Positions 1 to 7,869 of a stretch of 64,000 nucleotides of DNA are shown here, in pieces; positions within the stretch are counted from its first letter, which is position 1; each line of letters opens with the position of its first letter. Source of the stretch: Amycolatopsis sp. CA-230715. GTDB lineage: Bacteria; Actinomycetota; Actinomycetes; Mycobacteriales; Pseudonocardiaceae. The stretch covers positions 10,043,501-10,107,500 of the forward strand of contig NZ_CP059997.1 of NCBI RefSeq assembly GCF_018736145.1, given 5' to 3'. The position numbers and the translations under genes were made by a program. The notes beneath the pieces were generated by a model. That model ran no database searches, was not told the DNA's origin, and was given only the letters and a program-made list of their open reading frames with translations.

Positions 1-133
1 CACGCGTGAATCGAGACATCTCCATGCGAACTCCCGTGATGAGGTAGTCGGAATAGGTACGACGCCGTGGTGACAGGACAACGTCACGCGTCGGATCCCT
101 CGAATCGTCCTCGTGTTTCCGTCGTGCCGACGC

Positions 134-700
134 TCAGCCCGCGCTGAGCGTCCGTATGCTGACGCCCCCACGGGGGCGGCCGAGGCATCCGGTACACGGG
201 CGTTCGAACCCGCCATCGAGCGACAGCGGGCTCTGGCTCGCGCGGTGCATTTGTTTGAGAGTGTGACCGCAGGTCAACATGATCTCCTCGCAGACCATGC
301 GGTGGCTCTCGATCTCGACACCAGTGACGGTGCGTTCGGGACGGCCGTCACACCGATTGCAGTACATCGGCCCGGTCTCCCAGTACGCCTGCGGCACGAA
401 CAGCAGGTCGTACGCGCACGGATGCGTGTTCCCGGTCAACTGTCGTGAGGAGACATAGAAGACGTGGACGTGCCCGCAGTCCAGGCGAATCCGCTGACGG
501 TAGTAGTCACGAGCCTCACGGAGGACCAGGTCGGCGACCATGGAAGTTCCGCCGACGTGACCGACAAGACGAGTGTGGAGTCGCGCCGCATCGCCAGCGT
601 GGAAGCGTCGCAGGTACTCATCACGGTTCTCGTTGTAGAGGCGTTCCAACCGGACGAACTGTCGCGCGAGTGCGGCGACACGTTTTTCAGCGGTGTTCAC
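134..700 (-). CDS. Cysteine-rich (zinc-ribbon-like) hypothetical protein
   Basis: A 188-residue protein that I cannot place in a named family. It starts at GTG with GGGAGAA just upstream. The first 70 residues are helical and charged. The second half carries paired cysteine units: C75-G-H, C95, C114-x2-C117, C137, C144-G-H and C169-x2-C172. This spacing suggests zinc ribbons, hence a nucleic-acid or protein-binding role, but that is inference. It is the last gene of a run of small minus-strand genes and is separated from the SSB gene by a strong hairpin. Position 1-133 shows nothing I can name. Confidence 0.7.
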   Translation of the reverse strand: MNTAEKRVAALARQFVRLERLYNENRDEYLRRFHAGDAARLHTRLVGHVGGTSMVADLVLREARDYYRQRIRLDCGHVHVFYVSSRQLTGNTHPCAYDLLFVPQAYWETGPMYCNRCDGRPERTVTGVEIESHRMVCEEIMLTCGHTLKQMHRASQSPLSLDGGFERPCTGCLGRPRGGVSIRTLSAG

Positions 701-810
701 GGACTTCTCCCATCGCGTCGTACCGAAATGGACAGTCCACTCAGGTCAGGCGGTGGACATCCGGTAGCTGGTGTCCCGCAGGTTCGAAGATGAACCACGG
801 TTGAAGAAAG

Positions 811-850
811 ATCCCCGTCCGAGAGGTGAAACAGCCTCTCGAACGGGGAT
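811..850. terminator. Hairpin terminator downstream of ssb
   Basis: The 16-bp arms 811-826 and 835-850 pair with one mismatch around an 8-base loop. It lies between the end of the SSB gene (963) and the start of the next minus-strand gene (700), so it probably ends SSB transcription. Confidence 0.65.
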
Positions 851-962
851 CGTATGCCACGTACTATTCAGTTGTCGATATTCAGTTATGTCTCACAGCC
901 TGGGCTGAGGTATCGGAAACGCTTCCCTCCCCGCGGCCATCACCGCGCGTGGCGGGGCTGTC

Positions 963-1457
963 TCAGGACACATCAGCCGGCTGCGGCTTGGGGGTGCCGA
1001 ACGGCAGCTGCTCGTCGGCGACTGGGCTTTCCTCCACGGTGGCGGCCGGAGCTTCGGCCTCCGAGGCCTTGGTCTGCGCCTCCGCGGCCTTCGCGCGGTT
1101 GCTCAGGCGGGTCTGGGTCACCGACCGCGACTCGAGGAAGGCGATGTCTTCCGACTTCACCTTCAGGTCGTAGACAGTCCCACCATTTTTCATGTAGCGA
1201 TCCATACGCAGTGCGTACGCTACCTGCACCAGATCACCCCGGTGGATGTTCCCGTACGGGCCGACCCCCTCGATCCGCGCGGAAACGAAAGCCTCGACGG
1301 GAACGGCATCGGCCTCACGCTCGCCGGCTCCGTTCTTGTAGTTCCGGTCGACCATGATCGTGAACAAGACCTTCTTGGAACCGTCATCGTTGTTGAAGAC
1401 CTTCGGGTCCTTCGCGAGCCGGCCGGTGATGTGCCCGTGGTTGAGCGGGTTCGACAT
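963..1457 (-). CDS. ssb: Single-stranded DNA-binding protein (accessory type)
   Basis: A 164-residue SSB-like protein: an OB-fold domain over about residues 5-110 and a flexible, Ala/Glu-rich tail. It starts MSNPLNHGHITGRL, the usual N-terminal strand of SSB proteins, with AGGAG 8 bases before the ATG. It should bind single-stranded DNA during replication or repair. The tail ends ...LPFGTPKPQPADVS, so it has an LPF motif but lacks the acidic DDDIPF-type tip that recruits partner proteins in housekeeping SSBs. This and the orphan neighbours suggest a plasmid or accessory SSB rather than the chromosomal ssb, which normally sits between rpsF and rpsR. A palindrome shared with another promoter lies about 180 bp upstream. 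Confidence 0.8.
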   Translation of the reverse strand: MSNPLNHGHITGRLAKDPKVFNNDDGSKKVLFTIMVDRNYKNGAGEREADAVPVEAFVSARIEGVGPYGNIHRGDLVQVAYALRMDRYMKNGGTVYDLKVKSEDIAFLESRSVTQTRLSNRAKAAEAQTKASEAEAPAATVEESPVADEQLPFGTPKPQPADVS

Positions 1458-1597
1458 GGGTTTTCTCCTGTGAATTCGACACGCGCGAGGATTGTCGCTA
1501 TTCCGCGCGAATGGGCAAGTAGCTGAATCTGATTATCTTCCGGTTCGTGACCTGGTCATCGCTGGCGACCAGATGAGACCCGTCATCTCGAACCCGC

Positions 1598-1697
1598 ATC
1601 AGCTGTGCTGATCGAGTTCCCTTCAGCAAGTCTTCCGGATCAACTTCGTTGATCCCTGATCCCCTGGCTTCACGAGTCCAGTATCAGCGTCGCTGAT
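1598..1697. repeat. Cluster of three short palindromes upstream of ssb
   Basis: Three short inverted repeats with 3-base loops: 1598-1612 (ATCAGC/GCTGAT), 1637-1655 (GGATCAAC/GTTGATCC) and 1683-1697 (ATCAGC/GCTGAT). The middle one recurs at 3466-3484. They may be operators or iterons. None is followed by a T-run, so terminators are less likely. The rest of 1458-1742 holds nothing else I can identify. Confidence 0.5.
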
Positions 1698-1742
1698 CGA
1701 GACGGTCCCGCGGCACGGCACTGTTCCCGTTTCGCCCCATGA

Positions 1743-1931
1743 TCACGGCGCATCGCACAAACACAACGTGGTGGAACGGGTGGGACGGGCGATTGTCTTC
1801 CAGGCCCCGATGCGTTTGAGTACACGGAACCCGGGTGGGATCGGTGCCCCTCGAGTGATACTTCGGACGATCCAGTCGCGATCCCGGGTTTCCCGGCAAT
1901 CTGGGCAGATCTCCGCACGGGACTCGATCAT
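1743..1931 (-). CDS. Small Cys-motif protein
   Basis: A 62-residue ORF with a CPDC pair near the N-terminus (residues 9-12) and CLC near the C-terminus, which could form one zinc site. The ATG is preceded by GGAG at 8 bases. It is the most coding-like of three overlapping ORFs here, but no family is recognised, so it remains a possible small gene. It lies upstream of ssb in the same direction, with the palindrome cluster between them. Confidence 0.4.
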   Translation of the reverse strand: MIESRAEICPDCRETRDRDWIVRSITRGAPIPPGFRVLKRIGAWKTIARPTRSTTLCLCDAP

Positions 1932-2023
1932 GGCATGCTCCGTATAGACAGTCTGGGCGGTTCACGCGCGCCTCTCGGCGCGCGAACCAAAACGGTGCTC
2001 GACGAACGTCGCTCTGAGCGGAA

Positions 2024-2341
2024 TCAGAACGTGACCTCCACTTCGTAGGCGATCACGTCGAACATCCCGACGGCGTACGCGCGGCGGGGGTTCACCAGGC
2101 CACGACGCGCCAGGCGCTCGGTGAGGCCCGCGTGCTCGGAGAAGTCCTTGATGAACACGTGTCCCGGGCGAGGTGTGAGGCCGTAGTCGTCGAGATTCAC
2201 CGACAAGCGCTCGAATCCCTCGTCAGTCAGGAGCACGAGGGACCTGTGCTTGTCGTCGTGGCGGAGTACGCCCGTGCGCTCGATCCTGCCGAGGTCGACG
2301 GTCACCCCGCGCTTGATGGTGGGTGCGGCGGACGGGTTCAT
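2024..2341 (-). CDS. Hypothetical protein
   Basis: A 105-residue soluble protein with no recognised family. I chose the ATG at 2341 (MNPSAAPTIK) because upstream codons in the longer 238-codon frame are arginine-rich and look non-coding. The middle (residues 15-60) alternates strands and short loops, and the C-terminus is helical then beta. It belongs to the small minus-strand gene run ending at 134. The 290 bp upstream (2342-2631) hold a palindrome but no convincing gene. Confidence 0.6.
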   Translation of the reverse strand: MNPSAAPTIKRGVTVDLGRIERTGVLRHDDKHRSLVLLTDEGFERLSVNLDDYGLTPRPGHVFIKDFSEHAGLTERLARRGLVNPRRAYAVGMFDVIAYEVEVTF

Positions 2342-2536
2342 GGGTCTCGCTCTCTCGTTTCTCGTCGGATGGCGGCGTGCGCTTCCCTGGTTCACCGTGG
2401 TCGCGTTGGACCGCGGGTGTCGCACACGAGCAGATCGGAGTACAAGGCGCGCTGGCGCGACTCGGGTACGCCCAGAGCCCAGTCGGGGCTTGTTGCTGGG
2501 CTGCATCGAGGATGGTTGTGAACCTGCCAGGGACCA

Positions 2537-2562
2537 GGTCCGGTACCGGTCGTAACCGGACC
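2537..2562. promoter_or_regulatory. Palindrome in the leader of the 2024-2341 gene
   Basis: GGTCCGGT (2537-2544) and ACCGGACC (2555-2562) pair around 10 bases. It sits about 200 bp upstream of the minus-strand gene starting at 2341, so it could be an operator or a leader hairpin. No matching copy was noticed elsewhere. Confidence 0.3.
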
Positions 2563-2631
2563 GGTCTGTGGCCCGGCAAGGACCCCGAAATGACCTCCTT
2601 TTCCAGGAGGAACGGAAGTAAGGTCGCGGTC

Positions 2632-2934
2632 TCATTCCTCGAAGACGGTGACTGGAACGGCGCCAGGCACGTCCTCGGTGACCGTCTCGTAGGTCACCGG
2701 ATCGTTCCACAGGATGGCATCGTCGGTGACGATCGCCCACACCCGAAGGCCAGCCGCCGCCATGCCGGGAGTGATCTCCCGGTCGAAATGGGTCGGTAGC
2801 CCTTCGGCGCGCGCCCGGTGCACGAGCCTGTTCACCTCGTCGGCCAGCTGGGCATCGGACAGGTGCGCGAACGGCACGATGAACCGCCGGCGCCGTCCGT
2901 CGGCGATGAATCCCTGTGCGGTGTCATCTGTCAT
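2632..2934 (-). CDS. Hypothetical protein
   Basis: A 100-residue acidic protein with no recognised family. A strong AGGAGG lies 8 bases before the ATG, supporting the start. The middle (SDAQLADEVNRLVHRARAEG) looks like an amphipathic helix followed by a mixed alpha/beta end. It is one of four short orphan genes on the minus strand between 2024 and 3294, likely co-transcribed. Confidence 0.65.
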   Translation of the reverse strand: MTDDTAQGFIADGRRRRFIVPFAHLSDAQLADEVNRLVHRARAEGLPTHFDREITPGMAAAGLRVWAIVTDDAILWNDPVTYETVTEDVPGAVPVTVFEE

Positions 2935-3054
2935 GGTCAGGTCCTCCTACCGTGTCGGCGGGTCCGCTGGTGCGTCAGCCGCGGCATGGTCGCCCTCCGC
3001 GGATAACTAGCCCGGAACGCCGCTGACGGATGTGGACGAGACGCGGTGCACCGC

Positions 3055-3294
3055 TCACGCGACCCGGCTTACGGTGTGACCGCATTCGAGGAGGGCGACC
3101 CCAGGCGAGTGGCTGACGATGGCTCGGGGCATACCGGGGTCGTCGTCTTCGTCGCGTGAGCACATCTCGCACCAGTCTTGCTCGGCGAGATCGATTGCGG
3201 CCTCGTGATCCGGGAGATCGCTCGCGACCGCAGTACGGACCACGGTAGGCGTCGCGCTCGCCTCGTAGCTGTGGGGATGGTCGGTGATGGTCAT
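3055..3294 (-). CDS. Small protein with CxxC and CGH motifs
   Basis: A 79-residue protein. GGGAGGA lies about 8 bases before the ATG at 3294, so the longer upstream frame to 3402 is rejected. WCEMC in the middle and ECGH near the end could bind one zinc ion; the CGH end resembles the CGH units of the 134-700 protein. Function unknown. A palindrome identical to one upstream of ssb lies 172 bp before its start. Confidence 0.6.
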   Translation of the reverse strand: MTITDHPHSYEASATPTVVRTAVASDLPDHEAAIDLAEQDWCEMCSRDEDDDPGMPRAIVSHSPGVALLECGHTVSRVA

Positions 3295-3460
3295 GCTGGC
3301 AAGTCCTCCCGCGGTTGGGTCAGGGCGCGGCACTGGTGGGTGTTCCGCCCATGGTCGCCTCGGATGCGTCGACATCTCGTGGCCTGGCGGCACCGAGAAC
3401 ACCCGGATACAGCACTACTCTGAGCGTCGCGTCCGGGACCGACGTGATGTCTCGAAAGCC

Positions 3461-3485
3461 CTTCCGGATCAACTTCGTTGATCCC
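3461..3485. repeat. Second copy of the ssb-upstream 25-bp palindromic repeat
   Basis: These 25 bp are identical to 1632-1656 and include the inverted repeat GGATCAAC-TTC-GTTGATCC (3466-3484). The distance to the next minus-strand start codon is 172 bp here and 180 bp at ssb. Otherwise 3295-3709 holds no supported gene. Confidence 0.55.
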
Positions 3486-3709
3486 CCAACCCAGCCCAGG
3501 CGGAACCGCCGCGTACCTCGACCAGCCGAGCCGCGCTCGGCCCTCTCCGCTCCCGCTTCACAACCGGTGCCGACTCACTACCTGGCTCTTATCGACTCGA
3601 TTACTCGATAAGATGGAGTCCACAAGGAATAGGACGGATCGCACACGCCACCACGCCGCGCTGGCTGCCCGACTGGCGCGGTCTCGATGAGACAGGGGAT
3701 CCCGCGGAC

Positions 3710-4510
3710 ATGACGACATCGATGCGACCGACGACCGCGCTGGTCATCAGCGCACTCGCCGCGACGAGTGCGCTGGTCAGTTCGTGCTCCAGCAACTCCG
3801 ACACGCGACCGGCGCCGGCGCCCAGCCCGACGATCAGCGCTCCCCCAGTCAGTGAGCACGAGCTGGGATTGGCGTTGACCAGGCTCGTCTTTCATAGCAG
3901 TCAGCCCCCGAGTCCGAATGCCGGTGCGTGTCTGGCTTCGTCCGTGACGAAGGCGGGCCTGTCGGTCAACGCTCAGAGATACATCGTCACGACCCGAGGC
4001 GACGACCAGGGCGCGGTGGCCGCGGGCGTGCGCACGATCAACGCGGCCGACGCCGACCTTCTGCTTTCCCCACCGTTGCGAGACGCCGTCGATCGTTGCG
4101 TCGACGCGGCAGCTCCGCTGGCGCGCGACCAGGCCTACGCTCCTGCCGAGCCCGCCGGGAAACCCGCACCGAGGCTGCCCGATCTGACACCGAAGTACCC
4201 AATCGCGGCGGACACCGGGATCACGTCGGCTTCCCAGCTCACCCCGGGTGTGGTGTCGATATTCTCCTCCTATGCCCGGGACGAACGGCAGAGGCGTACG
4301 TACGTGGCCGCGGGTGAGTGTCTGGCCGGTGTCATCCTCGGCGCGGGCTTCAGTCAGCAGGCTTTGCGCTTCCTGGCGGGCGGGGCACCGATCGGCGCCG
4401 GATCCGTCGCCGACTACCTCCCCACGGATGAGGACAAGAAGGTCTGGCGATCGCAAGGATTCGTCACCGCACTCACCGACTGCACGGCCACGGTGAAACC
4501 GGGCGCCTGA
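3710..4510 (+). CDS. Lipoprotein, function unknown
   Basis: A 266-residue secreted lipoprotein. Residues 1-26 form a signal peptide (TALVISALAATSALVSSC) with a lipobox ending at Cys26. A Pro/Ala-rich linker follows to about residue 48. The mature part contains four further cysteines, enough for two disulfides. It should be anchored on the outer face of the membrane. No enzyme motif or named family is recognised. A perfect hairpin follows the stop and is shared with the convergent gene at 4717. Confidence 0.7.
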   Translation: MTTSMRPTTALVISALAATSALVSSCSSNSDTRPAPAPSPTISAPPVSEHELGLALTRLVFHSSQPPSPNAGACLASSVTKAGLSVNAQRYIVTTRGDDQGAVAAGVRTINAADADLLLSPPLRDAVDRCVDAAAPLARDQAYAPAEPAGKPAPRLPDLTPKYPIAADTGITSASQLTPGVVSIFSSYARDERQRRTYVAAGECLAGVILGAGFSQQALRFLAGGAPIGAGSVADYLPTDEDKKVWRSQGFVTALTDCTATVKPGA

Positions 4511-4577
4511 GCAGCCACGGTGCGCCGCCGACCGTGCCGGCGGTCGTCGACGTCCGTCCATCGTGGAACAGTCGTGC

Positions 4578-4614
4578 AGGAAGCCCCGGCGCGTTCATCG
4601 CACCGGGGCTTCCT
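4578..4614. terminator. Bidirectional terminator
   Basis: Arms 4578-4589 and 4603-4614 form a perfect 12-bp stem with a 13-base loop between two convergent genes (ends 4510 and 4717). It probably ends transcription in both directions. Confidence 0.7.
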
Positions 4615-4716
4615 GGTCACCGCATCGCTATCGACTGGACGCGGCAGGCACTACTCGGTACTGGGTGTACCGCGCCGACGTCGCTGACCGGCGGAGCGGG
4701 ATGGCCTGTGGTGGGG

Positions 4717-5175
4717 TCAGCACCACGGCTTGCTTCCCAGCCAGAGCGCGCCTGCGAGGAAATTCGAGGAAATGTACTGCTCACCTCCGCCCCACAAATG
4801 CCCTCGGACCCACAGGGGATAGAACCCGCTTCCATTCGTGCCACCAGCCTTGCAATGGATATCGATCCCCTGTCCGGCGTTCACCACACCCACAGCCGGG
4901 AAGCCGACGCCCGGGCCGGTGCGGATCCGCACCCCGTTCGCCCAGACCCACACCGACGGCCCTGCTACCGTGCTCGTGGCGGTGGCTGCCGCGCCGGGGT
5001 GTGCGCTGGTCGCCCCGTGGCTGTGCTGCGCCGTGACCCGCGGTGCCGCGCTCTGCGGCGCGGACGGCGACGCGTGCGCCGCGGAAACACTGCCCGACGC
5101 GAAGGCGGCGACGGCGACGGGTGCCACCAGTGCCGACAATGCGGCCCTTTTGGCGTACTTCGATGCTGCGAGCAC
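4717..5175 (-). CDS. Small secreted SH3-like protein (paralogue 1)
   Basis: A 152-residue exported protein that starts at GTG with GGGAG upstream. Residues 1-35 are a signal peptide ending near AAHASPSA, followed by an Ala/Ser/His-rich linker. The last 75 residues are a bacterial SH3-like core with the signature TGPG...FP...GQG...I, then WVRG.LWGG and a final WC. Such domains usually bind cell-wall peptides or act in extracellular assembly. Two related proteins occur at 30765-31139 and 32024-32425, with the same TGPG-GQG-WGG-Cys order. There is no catalytic domain, so it may be a stand-alone wall-binding or signalling protein. Confidence 0.75.
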   Translation of the reverse strand: MLAASKYAKRAALSALVAPVAVAAFASGSVSAAHASPSAPQSAAPRVTAQHSHGATSAHPGAAATATSTVAGPSVWVWANGVRIRTGPGVGFPAVGVVNAGQGIDIHCKAGGTNGSGFYPLWVRGHLWGGGEQYISSNFLAGALWLGSKPWC

Positions 5176-5300
5176 AACTATCTCCCTATTCCTCTATCTG
5201 TAACTTCATTTGTGTGGAAATGTCCACCGGGCTCGCCTGTGGGCACACTCCACCCCGGCGGCGATTACGGTGGAACGCGTGATCTCAGCGGTTTTCGATA

Positions 5301-5385
5301 CATCCGCTGGAGCTGGCGGGGACCTTGATCTTGGGATTCATCCGCTGGAGCTGGCGGGGACCTTGATCTTGGGATTCATCCGCTG
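5301..5385. repeat. 38-bp tandem duplication at a gene 3' end
   Basis: A 38-bp unit occupies 5301-5338 and 5339-5376 exactly, with nine bases of a third copy at 5377-5385. It covers the last codons and stop of the thioesterase-like gene, so the terminal codons are repeated downstream. It looks like a recent slippage or unequal exchange event. Confidence 0.85.
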
Positions 5386-5814
5386 CCGCTCGAATTCCGC
5401 CCGGTCGACCACGATGAAGCCGAGGGTGGCCCGGGCGACGCTCTTATGTCCGTCGTGGACACGGACTTCCCACTCGCTGTAGGGGTGGTTGGCCACGACG
5501 CAGCGCGCGGTGATGACCAAGCGCGCGCCGATGAGCACCGGTGCGCGGTGGTCTTGACGTTGCCAGGCGCCGAGAGTGCACTCGTCCGGCGCGATGATGT
5601 CGCGCACCGCGTCCATACAGGGCCATTCACACAGCTCGATCAGCCGAGCGGACGCGAGGATGTCCGGGTTGCGCGCGAATTCCGCGCTCCGGTGCGCAAG
5701 GCGCTGGACGGAATCCTCGGCGGCGACCGTGTAGTGGACCGTGCGCGTGGCGCCCAGCAGCCGCGCGGCATCGCTCGCGCGTTCAGGCAACCGGTTCAGC
5801 GCGGGGGCGGACAT
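5338..5814 (-). CDS. FlK-like hotdog-fold thioesterase family protein
   Basis: A 158-residue protein; the start at MSAPALNR was chosen over a longer frame with non-coding composition. From about residue 25 it follows the pattern of FlK-type (fluoroacetyl-CoA thioesterase-like) hotdog proteins: an ...ARLIELCEWPCMDAV helix, then beta strands around VLIGARLVITARCVV and a final FIVVDRAEFERQR. The family hydrolyses or binds acyl-CoA thioesters. I see no clear catalytic Thr-Glu-His set, so activity is uncertain. It overlaps the upstream TetR-like stub by 32 bp. Its last codons are duplicated in a 38-bp tandem repeat. Confidence 0.6.
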   Translation of the reverse strand: MSAPALNRLPERASDAARLLGATRTVHYTVAAEDSVQRLAHRSAEFARNPDILASARLIELCEWPCMDAVRDIIAPDECTLGAWQRQDHRAPVLIGARLVITARCVVANHPYSEWEVRVHDGHKSVARATLGFIVVDRAEFERQRMNPKIKVPASSSG

Positions 5815-5998
5815 CGTCGCCTCCTTTCGACACGGATGGCAGCGATCGGGTTGCGGCTCGTACCTCGTCGATCGAGGTGAAGTAGGTCTGCAGATACGGA
5901 GTGGTGATTCCCACGGTGGCGGCGATTTCATCGAGCGTGACGTTGGCGCCACGGTCGGCGAACAGATCGTGGGCGACCCGCACGATGGTGTCCCGCAT
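5783..5998 (-). CDS. Truncated TetR-type DNA-binding stub
   Basis: A 71-residue ORF covering only the N-terminal helix-turn-helix of TetR regulators (VRVAHDLFADRG...TLDEIAATVGIT...LQTYF). Intact members are about 190-220 residues, so the ligand-binding and dimerisation domain is absent. It overlaps the FlK-like gene, which follows in another frame. Either the regulator was shortened by deletion, or this is a functional mini-repressor of the pair. I favour a truncated relic. Confidence 0.6.
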   Translation of the reverse strand: MRDTIVRVAHDLFADRGANVTLDEIAATVGITTPYLQTYFTSIDEVRAATRSLPSVSKGGDDVRPRAEPVA

Positions 5999-6177
5999 GC
6001 GGAGTGCTCCTTTTCCAACCGGGGCCCGCTAGGGCGGCCAGGGGTGGATTCGCTGATGACGGGCGCCAGGTTCACCGTGTGCATCCGGACGGTTCCCGGG
6101 ATCGCGACGGGCAGGTCGCGGCGACTGGCGCTGATGCCGCGACCCTACGCGCTATTCGACAGACTTTTCAAGAGGCA

Positions 6178-6205
6178 TTGCATAGTGAGTCGATAAGGCT
6201 AGAGT
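6178..6205 (+). promoter_or_regulatory. Candidate promoter of the 6.2-9.0 kb operon
   Basis: TTGCAT (6178-6183) and TAGAGT (6200-6205) are 16 bases apart, between the TetR stub and the first plus-strand gene. Each hexamer matches sigma-70 consensus at four positions, so this is only a candidate. Confidence 0.3.
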
Positions 6206-6245
6206 GGTGTCGACAGATCAGTCGACTACGGCATCGGGGCGTGAC

Positions 6246-6605
6246 GTGACAGCCGTACAGGAACCGCAGCAAGCGACGGGTGGTGAACGGCGTCAGCGTG
6301 TCGTCGTCAGGATGTCGCCAGTCGACAAGCAGCGAGCCGAGTACTGGGCCGACAAACGCGGCTTTTCCTCCGTTAACGAGTACGCCGCCGAGGCTGTCGC
6401 GGACCAGATCCGGCGGGAGAACCTTGACTACGACCTGCCGACGCTGGAGATCGCGCGCGTCAACGAACTCACCGATCGGATGGCGGCCTGCGAGACGAAT
6501 CTCGCGAACCTCGTCCATGTGTGCACCCAGGGTTTCGATTCCCTTATCGGGCTCACCCGCGGTGACAACTACCTGCTCGATGACGAGGACGGTGAGCTCC
6601 GGTGA
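6246..6605 (+). CDS. MobC/ribbon-helix-helix-like protein
   Basis: About 119 residues from a GTG at 6246; an in-frame GTG at 6204 would give 133. Residues 15-55 (RVVVRMSPVDKQRAEYWAD, then FSSVNEYAAEAVADQIRREN) have the strand-helix-helix pattern of RHH proteins such as plasmid mobilisation accessory proteins (MobC). These bind DNA next to an origin of transfer and help the relaxase. A helical C-terminal half follows. No relaxase is visible in the window, so the role is unproven. It heads four genes linked by 4-base overlaps. Confidence 0.5.
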   Translation: MTAVQEPQQATGGERRQRVVVRMSPVDKQRAEYWADKRGFSSVNEYAAEAVADQIRRENLDYDLPTLEIARVNELTDRMAACETNLANLVHVCTQGFDSLIGLTRGDNYLLDDEDGELR

Positions 6606-7723
6606 CCCGGATTGTCAGCGACCTGCTGGAGACGGCACCGTCGACGGAGGAGCGCATGCGTGTCGACACGGCCTTCCTCGCCGCCTACAAGCGCGGTGAC
6701 GGTGAGAAAACCACATCAGCGCAGAAGACAGGCATGGGTGAGTCCGGTGAGGTGTCTCGTTCTCCTGACGCCGACACTCCGGGGTCGATACTCAGTGCCC
6801 CGCCCTCCCGTGATGACGGGGTCGAGTCAGCCCGTGCGCCGACATCGGGTGACACCGGGTTCCCTGACATGGTCAGCCAGCACGACCGCGGGGGTTCGGA
6901 TGGCGTGGCGGACACCGACCCATCCGGCGAGAAGGCGCACGGCGTCCCACCGGTGGACGCTGTCACCGACAGCGGGTCCCGCCCGCAGCGGGGCGCGACC
7001 GGCGATGATCCCGCGACGGCGGTACTTCCGCCACGCGCGGCGGACGACGACACGACCGCGGCCTCGCTGCGACTCACCGACCACCAGGACGCCGTGCAGA
7101 ACGCGGCGATGTCGGCCAAAGGCGGCTCCGCTGGCTCGGCCGCCGGAACAGCTCTTCCCCACTCCGGTTTCCGGCTGGTCGGGGTGAAGAGCCAGCCCGC
7201 TGTCCGCGCGCTGCCGGGTGTTGTCGTGAACGCGCTGCGGGAACAGCTGCGTTCCGCCGCGGTCCGGGAACGCGAGGTGACCGACGCGGCCGCACGGGAG
7301 TTCAGTGACCGGTTGAGCCAGGCCAGCCTGGTCACCGCGTTTCTGGTGGCGCATCTAGATCTCCGGCTCGACGTGGACATGTCCACTGAGTGCGCGGTCA
7401 CTCTCTTCCGATCACGGGACCCGCTGCTGGGCAGTGTCGCCACACGCGTGCACGGCCTCGAGAAGCTCGAGACAGACCACACCGCGCTCCTGGAAGCGTT
7501 GCGCGCTGACGTCGCGGATCTGCGACAGACCGCCGCCGTCGTCGAGCAGGCGGTGGCCTATTCGATCGCCGACCGCACGGAGAACTTCCTGCGTGGCTCA
7601 CACAACATCCGCGACGCGCCAATCACGCACGCCAACGCGCTCTTCGTGCGCGATCGGGCTCGCGAGCAGACGACGAGGCAGGCACGTCTCGAGAAGGAAC
7701 GGGAAGGACGACCGATTCGATGA
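6602..7723 (+). CDS. Hypothetical protein with disordered linker and helical C-terminus
   Basis: 373 residues, starting at a GTG that overlaps the stop of the MobC-like gene by 4 bases. Residues 1-40 are helical. Residues 45-175 are a long low-complexity linker rich in Gly, Ser, Asp and Pro. Residues 200-373 are strongly helical with probable coiled-coil stretches. No family is recognised. The architecture of a short folded start, long tether and coiled-coil end suits a scaffold or DNA-processing partner, which is inference. The next ORF begins on its stop (ATGA). Confidence 0.65.
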   Translation: MTRIVSDLLETAPSTEERMRVDTAFLAAYKRGDGEKTTSAQKTGMGESGEVSRSPDADTPGSILSAPPSRDDGVESARAPTSGDTGFPDMVSQHDRGGSDGVADTDPSGEKAHGVPPVDAVTDSGSRPQRGATGDDPATAVLPPRAADDDTTAASLRLTDHQDAVQNAAMSAKGGSAGSAAGTALPHSGFRLVGVKSQPAVRALPGVVVNALREQLRSAAVREREVTDAAAREFSDRLSQASLVTAFLVAHLDLRLDVDMSTECAVTLFRSRDPLLGSVATRVHGLEKLETDHTALLEALRADVADLRQTAAVVEQAVAYSIADRTENFLRGSHNIRDAPITHANALFVRDRAREQTTRQARLEKEREGRPIR

Positions 7724-7869
7724 ACGCGACCACGGATCGGCCCACCAGAGGGGACCAGCTTCCTGGGGTCGACGACTGCGATGGCGCCTGGACACCCGGT
7801 ACGGGATCTCGTGTCGTCGTACCGCCAAGGATCCCCGGGTCGCGACAGAGGTGCGAGGTGGCATCGTGA
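7720..7869 (+). CDS. 49-residue ORF linked by overlapping starts and stops
   Basis: A 49-residue ORF whose ATG overlaps the previous stop (ATGA) and whose TGA overlaps the next GTG (GTGA). It encodes a Pro/Gly/Arg-rich peptide beginning MNATTDRPTRGDQLPG. It resembles no family I know, but both junctions have exactly the 4-base spacing used for coupled translation. It may be a real small protein, or only a device that carries ribosomes to the next gene. Confidence 0.5.
   Translation: MNATTDRPTRGDQLPGVDDCDGAWTPGTGSRVVVPPRIPGSRQRCEVAS

Noticed and set aside
2223..2579. Minus-strand frame from a TTG, with a strong AGGAGG at 2593-2598.
   Set aside because: Spacing to the TTG is long, composition turns Arg/Pro-rich, and its last 118 bp overlap the better-supported 105-residue gene in another frame.
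5301..5385. Possible CRISPR-like repeat.
   Set aside because: Only two direct copies with no spacers; it is a tandem duplication.
7434..7865. N-terminal extension of the 7866-8960 protein.
   Set aside because: It would overlap two coupled genes in another frame and its translation is Arg/Ser-rich.
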